Source: Cymodocea nodosa (taxonomy: Eukaryota; Streptophyta; Magnoliopsida; Alismatales; Cymodoceaceae). From it: a stretch of 64,000 nucleotides of DNA. Location: contig CM072345.1 of assembly GCA_036874045.1 (NCBI GenBank), forward strand, positions 11,766,501-11,830,500. The letters run 5' to 3'. Of this stretch, positions 1-12,000 are shown in pieces (within the stretch, counting starts at the first letter, position 1; every line of letters begins with the position of its first letter). The position numbers and the translations under genes are program-made. Under the pieces are notes generated by a model that searched no databases, had not been told where the DNA came from, and saw only the letters and a program-made list of their open reading frames with translations.

Positions 1-3000
1 ACAAAGACATGTTAGAAATAGCAATCAACATACACGACCAACTGGGGGCACATGCATGCGACAATATTGAAAGTTGAATCAATACAATAACAATTAGTGA
101 AGAAACGAGAGGCATAAAGTAGTATTATTATGAAGAAAAAATCTAAAACAATAATTAGAAATAACCAGTGGGAACAAATTTACCTTCATTTTAAAATCAT
201 CCTCGTCCTTTATAATGTGAGGATGGATGGAAGGAATTAATGTGAAGAAACGGTTACTGGCATTGATGATCAAACTTTCTTTTTCAGTACAGGAATACTT
301 AATTTTATCATTTAAAATGTTCTGTATCTCTGTAAGCGCTTCAAAACCTATGAGATGAAAAGAAAAATTAAAGAATGATTATAATACATGATATAGCCAA
401 GGCATCAAGCTTTCCTTCTTGAATGAAGAGTACAACTTAATATTATTTTCTGTATATGGAAGTAAAAAAAGAACTACCATATTGTGTTCTAAATAATCTA
501 CAATAAACATGACTGATCTCTTTTCAGCAGGAGATTAACTGGAGGGGAAAAAAGGTGTCAACATTGGGAATATTCTCACAAAACCAGCATACCTTTCTGA
601 ATATTCTGCTTGCTTAATTTTCCAAGTGGCATTTCAGACATATTAATTTCGAATTCCATCATAGCAGCTCTGAGTAACAGGAAATCAGTCAAGAAATTTC
701 TAAAATTAAAGTTCAAAAATCATTCAAAATCAACACCTGTATGTTTCAACATTGAAAAGCATTTTCATCAAATCTGCTAATTTTGGAGCCAATGTGCTCT
801 TCTCATTACTTCTGTCTTGCTTCTTAGGCATTTGTTTGACCCCATAGTCCTAGAATCCATAAGACACTGTCAGTCCATAGATACCAAAATGGATACTAGC
901 AACAAAATTGGAAACACCGCAGCAGAACATACAATATCTAGTGGAAAGAATCTTCCAGGTTGTTTCTCAAAGTTTTGCCTCTGTTCCCATGCTTCCCATG
1001 GATTACCTGTCTTCTCAAGAAATAAATGTTTGAATTGTCGTATTGCATCAGATTTTGACATCTCTTCCAGTTTAATTCCACCAATCCTATCATTTCCCAC
1101 ACGCCCCCACTTCCGGAATACATAGCAATCAGATCCCTTATCCTCCTCAATAACTTGAAGTATGTAATAGCTTCATAAATTTAAGTATATATGTCATAAG
1201 ACTTGGAAATTACAGAGTAACAACATTACAGATAAAACTTTAAACTGGCACCAAACAAGTCAATTTCAAATGCAGGCTAACAACTAGATAAAATAAGCAC
1301 GAGATGAAATAAAAAAACACAGGTTTCAACCACCCTTTCTCAAAAAAATCAGACACAATGAAATTATGGCATTTTGTCATTTTTCTGTACTGAAAATGAA
1401 AACATGATCAATCCAGAGTTGCAATTTGCAAGAGGATTTGGCATTTGAAAAGAGCATAATGATAAACCAATACAAAAGCAATTCTAAAACAATCATATTA
1501 CAAAGACATGATTTTTTATTAATTTCAGTATGTAGCAAACCATAGGCAACTGAGAAACTTACTGTCCACAAACTATCAAAAGAACCATATCACTGTTAGG
1601 AACGAATGACTTCACCAGAGGAGGGGTGAATGGAGAATAGTGTGAATTTATGTCTATTTTTCACTTTACTAACTAATTTGATTAATCAGTTTGCACAAGT
1701 AATAATTAAATAAAAATATCATGCACAACGAAAATAAAGGTAAGAAATACAAGAGAATTTAAGGTGGTTCACCAACTCGACTAGTCCACCTCCAATGGTC
1801 ACTTGGGCTTTACTAAGTGTCTCAACACTTATACATTTGTTTTCAGGTCGAAGCAATAACCAACCACACAGAAGTTTTCCGGTATAAATTCCAGAAAGCC
1901 AACACTCAGAAGTTTTCAGGTATAAACTCCAGAAAACTAACTTCTTGAGTTTTCAGGTCAAAACTCAAACCAACAACGGAATTTAACTTTCAGGTTAAAG
2001 CCACGAACCAAATGATCCTTCTTGGATCAGACTTTCAGCGCATAGAGAGCTTTAAGAATCTTCTTGTAAATCCAACTTTCAATCGATTCTTTATTGAACT
2101 GAATTTGAGCTTTCTTCTATATCAGTAATTGATTTGCAATGTATACTGTATCTCTGTACGTAATTGTATCTGTAATCTCACTTGTAAGCTCTGTCGTATA
2201 TCTGTTATCTACATTTTGTATATATATTTGATATGTGCAACGATCATATTTTCCTCCAACAGATGTATTTTTCTGTACTTGATTAGGATCAAGTCCCAAT
2301 ACGGTAAGTGTCCGTTCAGAAAAACGTTTCAAGTCAACTTACCGATTTTCCTGTTCTTTCGGATAATTAGCTATGCAACTCTCCGAAGAGTAACTCTAAC
2401 TCACCGAACAGTTAAATACTTGACTCTGTCAACTTTCCGATTTAGCACATGCATAAAAGACTGACTTAAGTTTCGAAAGGTTATCTTGTAACTCACCAAA
2501 ATTCTTCAGGATTTCGAATAGTTATATTTCTAACTCTCCAAAAACTTATTTGAGCCACTGTCTGAAATTCTGCACGTGGGAAATTCAATAACTTAAGTTT
2601 CGGATGGTTAAACTATAATTCACCGAAACTCTTTTGAAATTTCGGATAGTTATCTTTCTAACTCTCCGAAGACCTATTTAAGCATCTGTCTGGATTTCTG
2701 CACATGGGAAATTCACTGACTTAAGTTTCGGATAGTTAAACTATAACTTACCGAAACTTTCTTTTAAATTTCGGATAGTTATCTAACTCTCCGATTTTCC
2801 CATTTAAACTTTCAACTGCCGACTTTCTCCATTTTGCACATGCGTAATAAAATAACCTAAGTTCCGGAAAGTTATGTCTGTAACTTACCGAAAAACTCGA
2901 ATAGTTATCTAACTCTCCGAAAAGAAAACTTAGATAGTTATTTAACTCTCTGACAAGTCTTTTAAGCTTCCGTTCTGTATTTCTGCACGTGGTTTATTGA

Positions 3001-6000
3001 ATGACTTAACTTTCGGATAGTTATACCTGTAACTCTCCGAAAAATCCTTTAAGCTTCTGGATAATTATCTCTTTAACTATCCGATCATTCAATCCCTTTA
3101 ACTGTTTGATTAAATAACTCTCTGAAGGCTTTGTAAAATCGGATAGTTATTCTTTTAACTGTCCGATAGCATTGCTGTTGCTTTAAACTTGCTCTTCGGA
3201 TACTTAGACCTGTAACTGTCCGATTTTGTTGACTCTTCTTGATCTTTTCATCTGCCTGAAAATAATTCTAACAGCTTTTTGATCTAATGCAGTAATGACT
3301 TAACTATGAAAGACAATATGTTTCTTCACATAGGTTTTGCATTATCAAAATACTAAGGTCCTAACAATCACAACATATGATGTAGTTCTACAAACATGAC
3401 CAATGTACTTACGTTGACAATTGTTAGAGTCTAAGAATAAACGGACCATTATATGGATCCCAAGTAGTGTTGTGCTGCTGGTGGGTTTAGTGCTACATTG
3501 CTTATGATGTGTTTGCTCTCTCTATGTAGCCTCTATATATAGAATCTTATGTTATCATGGTGAAATAAACCTCCTTCCACACATTTCGTGTTCCAACATA
3601 ACATTAGAACTTACGTTTTAAAAATCCATAGTGTGAGAGTTCTAGGTAAGAAGAAAAACCAAATCTTCGTCCATTGTCTCTGCCCCCCATCACTGCAACC
3701 ACCACATCTTCCCCACTCTCCATTGTCACAGACAACCTAGCTCTTTATTTTTTGTTGATTGTCACCACCCCTCTCTCTCCTACGTCTGATCACTTAGTTT
3801 TCCACTGCTGCCAGCTGTCACTTACACCCCTACACCAATCACCCTTCTCTACTGCCAACCCCCTTTCTCTCCACACTTACATTCATTTTGCATTTGTTCT
3901 AGGGCGTCACTGGCACTACTGTCTACTAGATTTGGTGCTCTCCCTGACATTGCTGCTTGCCATTGGTAGTTTCAACCCTTCTGTCCACCAACCCTGCTAC
4001 AAACGGATCCAATCTTCATCAATGCAGTTACCATTGCCTAGAGGTTTATGCTCCCTCAACAACAACAACAAGATATAGGTGAAGAAGAAGAAAGGGAAAG
4101 AAAAAGAAAGAGGGAGAGAAAAAGAAAAAAAACAGAAGAAAGTACAAAAAGGAGAAAAAGAAAAGAAAGAAATGAAGAGAAAAAAAAAAAGAAGGAGATA
4201 GTGAAGCACGTGAGGAAAGAAGAAAAAAGAGGGAAAGAAGAATTGAGAAAGGGAGAGAGAAGGAAAACAATGAAAAAATGGTGGAATTACAAAAAAAGAG
4301 GAAAAAAAAGAAAAACCAAACAAAAAAATGTTTAAAACTTCATTATCAATCTCCTATCAAATTAGTTATACTTTTCTCATGCGAGTCGTCATTGCAACAA
4401 TGTTGCTCCATCAAAGTTGTTTATTTCCACAAGATTAGTCTTGATGTTGGAAAATGTTATCCTGTTATCTTTATTGGATAATTAATAACGATTATATCAG
4501 TATTGTAAAAGCATATGCACAAGTTTTTTTAGTATGTACAGATGTTCAAATGTTAACTGAGTCTAATGATGTCGACAACATATTAATATTTATACCTATC
4601 AAAGTGTGGTCAAGTAGGATTTAATCATACACAACATTGTTACTACTTTAATTAATGCCTATCTATAATGTATCTCCTTATTTAGTATGTTATAAATTGT
4701 TTATATATGAATCTATTGCAAGTTGGATGCTTTAACTTGAGAGGAAGTATTAGAGTCTAAAAACAAATAAATCCTCATATAGATCCCAAGTACTATTATG
4801 TTGTAAGTGGGTTTAATCTCAAATGGCTTACAGTGTGCTTGCTCTCTTTATGTAACCTCTATTTATAAAAGTCTTATATTATCATAGTGAAATCAATCTA
4901 CTTCCAGCCATTTCTTGTGTTCAAACAACGTTCACATTAGCATTGTTAGTAGCAAGATTTGCACACTTTCATATTAGAGAATTTAAGTTTAAAACATTAC
5001 AATGCTGAAATCTTAAACATTGTGATCAAAGGGATGGGGGATGAAAATTTGAGTAATGTTAGTGCTGATATGATCTTTCAGGTGACCTTGGAAATAAAAA
5101 TGATCCCATAATTGTTACCATGGGGACAAGAGGATCACTAATCACCGCAATACGGTGAAGATTAAAAAAGGTGACTTGCATTTTGCAGGGATTGGTCAGA
5201 GATGCATACAACAGCAACTAGCATAAAAGGAGGGGATTGTGCACTTGAAAACAAATTGAACATTTGAAAACAAAATAAAGGAAAATATATTTCATTTGAC
5301 CAAAAAGTCTCTTTAGAAACATAGTGTTTGTGCATATTTTCCACTAAAAACAAATTCCTTTAATTCCAGTACAAACTAGAAATGAATTGCTCATCTTTCC
5401 CACAAAAAAAAGTATAAAATTTAAAAAGGAAAATATTTTCCTTTAGTTTTCAAACATACACAAACACTATATATAGTTTCAGGAGAATTATAGGTTAATT
5501 GATGATGCCATTAGGCCAGCCAATGTTAGCAATAAAAGGATGTTGTATCCCTCATTTACTATTTCTCAATTTCATGGCCGAATGTCATAGCTCATTATTT
5601 CAGTGCTACACATTATTTTGCGAATCCTACAAGAAGAAGACAAGTTATCATGGAGAAAGAAGTGAAACTCTCTCGTAGAGAGAATAATATTCCCTCAATT
5701 GAAAACATGGTTATTAAGGAGAAAAACACTCATCCAAAAAAAAAATTCAAATGAAGAACACTCAAAAAGGAGAACGAACTGGTACACACACACACACACA
5801 CACACATTTATTCTCATGATGTGGGGATAGATTAGTCAATTTCATAACCATTTGATATCAAGGTTAAGATCATACTTGCAGCAATGCAAGTTCTCTTGAT
5901 GTTTACGATGTAGATATAGACATGGGAAAGATAAGAAACAAATTTCAAGCCAGTTTCTGTCACTCAAATTATCTCCCTAAGAGGGGGTTTGTGCACCTGG

Positions 6001-9000
6001 AATTTGAATTCCGCAGAATTTGAATTCTAACGGAATTTGAATTCTACAGAATTTGACGGAAAGAATTCAAAATCTAGGTGTTTGTGCACGTTCAGGAATT
6101 TAATGGAAATTGAATTCCAGGTGTTTATGCACATGACAGAATTGGAGGGAATTGAATAAAATTAATTTTTAATAAAATTAAGTATTGACTTAAAATAATT
6201 AGTGAAAATGTAATTAATTTATTAATGAATTGTTGACATTAATAAATGAATATATTATTAAAATAAATATTTATATATCATTTATCATTATATAAAATAA
6301 ATCAAAAATTACAAAAATTGATAACTTTTTAGTTATAATACATGTTTAAAACAACAAAAGGTTAATTATAAATTTTATATTCCTTGTAATGTAATAATAA
6401 ATAACTTTTATAAAAATATAATTATTATGAAGTGAATAAATGAAAGTAAATAATAAATAATTATTGAAATACTTTGATTATAAAAAAATATAATTCTAAA
6501 CATTTTATTAGCCATAAATGACTTTTAAGACTTCGTTTGTGTTAGCCACAGAAAGTTAGGAAAATTATATGGTTTTTGAAAATTTGATATTATATATTAA
6601 ATAATATAATATAATAAATAAAATAATAATAATAATTGAATTAAATAATATTTATGATTTTAATATTATAAAATTAAATAATATTAATAATAATAAAATA
6701 ATTAATATTTTTATTTTTAATAAACAAATATTAAAATAATTAATTAAATAAAAAATATTAACAATATATACTTCAACAGGAGGGTAAGCGTCGAGCGATC
6801 TTTTGGAAAATGAATTCCGACCTTTACACATGATTGAAATTCAAATTCCCAATCTAAGTATAGAAATTTCGAACTTAATGTAAATCCTAATTTAAAAAAT
6901 TAGTTGTAAATGTCATCAATACGATACATCTTTAAAGAGAATTAAGAACATTTACTAATATTTTTGTAATTTGTTTTAAGTATGATCTCTTTTGGGCCAT
7001 AAATTGGTAGTATCTAATGCTTTTATTTTGTTAAAAATTTATCTTTAAATTAATTGATAATGAGAGAACGAATTTAACATTACATGTTTTCTAGGTTCGT
7101 CTATATTATTTCTAACGTGACACTTTTTGTCTAACATTTCTTTGCACTTACATTATCAAAAAAAACATTTCTTCGTTCAAGAATGTTAATAAGTAAAGAT
7201 GTGAGGACCTATTCTGATACCATATTAAGAATTCATTTCAAAACCAAGGAATTTGAATTTCAAAATGCACAAACACCTCATGACTCGGAATCTGACGGAA
7301 AAAATTTTCAATTCCATCAGATTCCGAGTGCACAAACCCCCACTAAATCTCATTGTTCGTTGATGAGTCAAGCATAGTTGCAAAAAGAAGGCTCAGTAAT
7401 TTTTGGAAAGGAAACTTGAGAAGTTCACTGCTTTAAAATTTCTTCCAGCTATAGGCTACAGCTCATTTAGGCAATTTACTCAAAGCATTAAAGCATGCTA
7501 TTAGTATTTAGTAGTTCCTAATGAATAATTTTCAAACAGTGATACCTGTTGACACCAGTAGAAAGGTCAGACATGTTTAGGGTAGTATTATAGATGCTCT
7601 TTCCATCTTCCAGAATATGGCCTGTGTCTTGCAGCCCAGAGGATTCATGTACGGCACTTTGCCCCTTTACTTTCACAGTGACCATACTACTCCCTGAAGT
7701 CTCAAGTGTTTCAATCAAATATCTATCAAAAGGCAACATCTTTTTCTCTGAAATACAATCAGACAGATAATCCTCCCTCACAATCGGTAGCTTCATTCTC
7801 CTGTCAAAGTGAATAAATCGTTACTGAATGAAAAAACCGGGAAATGCAAAAATCCATACTGATGTATTGAATTGACTCAAACAAAAATACTAACCGAGCT
7901 TTTCTAATTTCTGGATCAGATTCCACTTGCCCACAGACTACCAAACAGCTAGTGTCTGAAAAGACAAGCAAATCCATTGAAATTCCATACATGGCAACTA
8001 ACCGACGAAATTAATTATAACATTATAAGAAGCTTGAATTCCTCTATTCCTCTCCATCTCCTTGTCTCCCTTTCAAACAAAAATTTCTTAAAAAAAAACA
8101 ATCTAAGTCATAATCCCAACCTCTCTCTATATAATAAAAATTTATATCTATACCCACAATCTCTGTGATTCTCCACTTTCCTCAACCTCCCTCCTAATAT
8201 TATGATTAAAAAAAAAAAACATAAATGATATTAATCTATATTTTCAATACCATAATTTATGCGGTTCTCCACTTTAACCTCCCTCTATTTCTCTTTGATT
8301 CTCTATTTATTTTCATTAATTCTCTCGTATTGATGTTCTTTATTAGATTTTTCATCATTCTTCATCCTTCCTGGATAGTCCCTCTTTTGTTCCATCTCTG
8401 CTCATTGAAATAAATAATAACATAAAAGTTATGAAGATCTTTGTGCCATCAAAAATAAATGATAACATAAATTCAATCATAATATTCATACAGAAAATAT
8501 TATGATATCAAAGAATATCCACTAAAAGTTTCCTCCAGACATTATCAATTATTATTAAAATAATACATTTTCTTCTTATGTTTTTAATTATTTCTCTTTT
8601 ATTTATAATCTTCTCTCCTACCACCTTTAATAATTTTAACACCTTTATTTATTTGGCATTAATTATCTCATAATTGATATTTGTGACTTACTTTTAGAGT
8701 TTTCCAAACTTTCCAATCCAAATGTACAAAAAAATTTATATACAAATAAAGGAAGTTTCCTCATTAGAACCCTTACATAAAATTTTATAAATTTTGGATA
8801 TAACAACAAATTTTCTTCATATGCTTTATTAACTCTTCTAATTATAATCTTCTCCCCTACTACCTTTACTAATTTTTAGCATTGTATTTATTTACATTAA
8901 TTCTCTCATAATTGATATTTATTTGTAAACTTATCCAACCTTTTGAATCCATGGATCATATGTACAAAAAAGAAAATAAAATTAAATATGAATTTTATAA

Positions 9001-12000
9001 TTTTCACATATATTTGGGTATTCATGTGAAGTTTAAATTTTCATTTGATTTATACTGTGGAGAAATTTTAAAATAAAAATTTATCCTTCTAAAATTACAA
9101 CTATCCTAATTGTTACATCACGCTCTTCTCATGTAACAAGATAATTTCAAATAGAAATAAACTTTACTCATTAAAAGTGATTTTTTTTTCATTTTTGAAA
9201 TTTAGTTTGCAAATGACTAAATAAATTTCTGTTGATTATTTTAATAGAGAAAGGTCTAGATTAATGCATTTTTTTATATTTTTTGTCTAATTTTTACATG
9301 TAGCATGTATCATAAACAAGAAATTATAGTTAAATAAACATTATTTACGTTAAGAACCTTAATAAAATAATAACAAAAATGGGATATGCTGTTATCTTCA
9401 ATAATAAACAATACTATATATATTATGTACCTTCAACTATTTAGATAAAATATCAATCAATGCAATGAACAGGACCATCACTAGTTGATCTAGGTTTTTC
9501 TATTTCTCCAATGAAGCATCAAGGAAAAAAACCAAACCTTTCTTTATCTTGGCATGAACTGCAACACCTACACTTTCAAGTTTGCATTTCAAATCACCCT
9601 GCATATCACTTCATTTTTAAAAAATGGACATCCATGCACATAAAGTAACTGAGAAATTTACCAGTGCTTCTTGAAGTTCCCCAGTCAGAGCAACTTTCAA
9701 ATTCTTCAATTTGGCACCAATAGATGGCTGAGACATGCTGTTGACAGCATTTTTAATACGGGACTTATTAGAGTATGGAGGAAGGATTCGGTTAGGTTTG
9801 TTTGCTTCTTGAGATTTGAACCACTGCAGTTACACAAAAAAAAAGTGTTATTACTAAGGGAACAAACAGCTGAAATTGAAGTTAAGATTAAAGTCTCACA
9901 TCCACAATTATCATCCCCATACCTTGCAAAGAAACTGATTGCTAGTTTCTTCTGGGATTTTCCATTTATTCTTCAACCGTACAGCTTCAGTGGTTGAGTA
10001 ATTGCACTTGCTCCAGGCTGATAAATATCCATGGCAACGATATTGACCACCAGAATAGACTAAAGAACCAGAACATAAAGGGCATTTATCCAATGCTCCA
10101 AAAAGCATCCCATCAGCACTGAAAAAGAGAATCAACTGTTGAAGATATTATAACTGCAATATGATATCGAGGAAAAGTGGGAATGGACTGTCAATTAGGA
10201 AGACCCATCTCTTAGTAAAAAAAAAAGGCATTTATAATAGATATTTTTTGCACAGAGAAGTAGATATTATAATGATGAGTTTTCAAAAAGAGGATAAACA
10301 ATATTAAAACAAGTTTAATATTGGTAAAATCAACAAAAGACAAATATTGGCAATAAAAGATGCAATGACAGGAATGAAATTAATATTACATTGTGAAAGA
10401 GGACAATGTGTCCTGGTTGGGAAATTCTCATTAAGAATGGCAGAAAAAATTACAAATTAAATAAAAGATAACATGAACATGACGATAACTGATTAAGATA
10501 ATTCATAATAGTCAAGATGTCATCAAAACCTAAAAGAAACTATAATAATTTACAATCATTATCACCACAGCAGAAACCTTAAAGAAAAGTAAGTTGCCTC
10601 TAATTAATCTAAGAATCATTCTATGAAACAACTTGAAATTAATGCATGTATCTTGCTAGAAATTTAAATTACTTCATGTAGAGCATGTTGATTGCCACTT
10701 AAGTGTTCAAATAGTACAAACTAATGTGAGGTTCAATTAAAGTAATGCTATAGAAGTTTACCAACGTTCTCTTAGATCATATTCTGCTCCCCCAGGATCC
10801 TGCCCATTAGCTTCAAGCATCTCTCTGAGCTCTCTGACAGTGACACTCCTTTTAAGCTCATCTTTTATGGCCCAAAGGGATTTGGTTTGCTCTTCCAGTT
10901 TAGTTTCTAGATCTGAAGCACTTGAAATATTCTCTGCTGAGTTCTTGGCTCCTTTTCTAGATAACTCACCCGCAGATGTGTTTTCCACTGCTTTGAGGGT
11001 CTTGGACTCATACTCTTTACTATCTTTTCTGCGTTTAGTACCTTTAGATGCCACTTTCTGAGAAGTTTCACCTTTGGTACCTAGAAATTCATCTTTTGAA
11101 TCTGACAGGATCATCAAGAAAACACATAAAACTTTTAAGATGCATTGCCAAGTTGCAATTATTACTGCAGATTTAGGTACAGATATCTTTCTTACTAATG
11201 GATGAACCCTTTGTAACCAGAGCAGAAACATCTTTTCTTTCGTGTATGCTAAGGTTGTCCCATCCTGGCAATCTATCGAGCACGGTTGATGGTGATTCTT
11301 CAATAAAACATTTGACATGATACCAAGTTTGGCCCTTTGCACCTTGTCCAATAGGCTTGAGTGATATTCGGACCTAAAAAGTAAATATATCATGAAAAGT
11401 AACATTCTATTGCCATTTCATTACACATCAACGGCAAGGGCATGAAGCCATAGTTATCAAGGCATCCAGGCACCCAAGCCTGAACGTTGGGCACCCATGG
11501 ATGCTAGATGATGCCTAAGTCACCGTAAATAAAATAAAAAATAAAGGTTCCACAACATAGTCTATGTTTATATGCAGCTATGATGGATATATTCAATGTA
11601 CAATCATGAATTAAAGTTAACAGTAGAAAATTGTAATCTACAGAAAATAAAGCAATATTAAAATAAAACCAATGAGATTTTTAATCATGTAAAAATTTTA
11701 AAAATATAATATACAATCAGGTGTTGGAATGCCTAGCCTTCTTATCACACCTAGGCCTTGATAAATGCTAATAAGAAAGAAGCAAATAATAATATTGCAT
11801 AAAGAGTACAATCTCCTATTAGAACAATTGCTTAATCTACAGGTAACCTAATATAGATCTACAAGTAACACTCCTCATGCTGAAACATTTCGCCCACACA
11901 ACTTGCACTAGACTATTACACAATTAAGATAAAAAATATATAATATGATTTCAGATGACAATAAATGGATAAATATAATAATAGAGTAATATAGTTGATC

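Larger units (their letters stand above)
1594..3366. mobile_element. Solo LTR of a copia-type retrotransposon in a PARP1 intron
   Basis: The 1773-bp block starts TGTTAGGA and ends TCCTAACA, so it has the TG..CA ends and short inverted repeat of an LTR. It is flanked on both sides by a perfect 5-bp duplication, ATCAC (1589-1593 and 3367-3371). No gag or pol sequence is present, so it is best read as a solo LTR left by recombination between two LTRs. Near the left end is a GAGGAGGGGTGAATGG motif that resembles the AGAGGGGGGTGAATAG motif I associate with SIRE/Maximus-type copia LTRs; that link is from memory. The interior holds short degenerate repeats at 1850-1990 and a palindrome array at about 2440-3235. 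Exons on both sides of the intron are intact, so it is presumably spliced out. Confidence 0.85.
3422..4927 (+). mobile_element. TRIM-like non-autonomous LTR retrotransposon
   Basis: Two direct repeats of about 177-180 bp bound a 1.5-kb element. The left copy, 3422-3598, starts TGTTAGAGTCTAAGAAT and ends TTCCAACA. The right copy, 4748-4927, starts TATTAGAGTCTAAAAAC and ends TTCAAACA. Both share the GGATCCCAAGTA / AGATCCCAAGTA block and the TGTGYTTGCTCTC stretch in the same order. A purine stretch, GAGAGGAAG, sits just before the right LTR as a polypurine tract would, giving plus orientation. The internal 1.15 kb codes no gag or pol and is mostly a pyrimidine-rich part followed by a purine tract. 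Size and structure fit a terminal-repeat retrotransposon in miniature. I see no clean target duplication. Confidence 0.75.

Noticed and set aside
2440..3235. CRISPR-like array
   Set aside because: Repeats are imperfect palindromes with decaying spacing inside a plant LTR; there are no unique equal-length spacers and no cas genes.
4048..4335. Lys/Glu-rich open frame and its Phe/Ser-rich antisense frame
   Set aside because: Both are products of an A/G-only tract; no family likeness.
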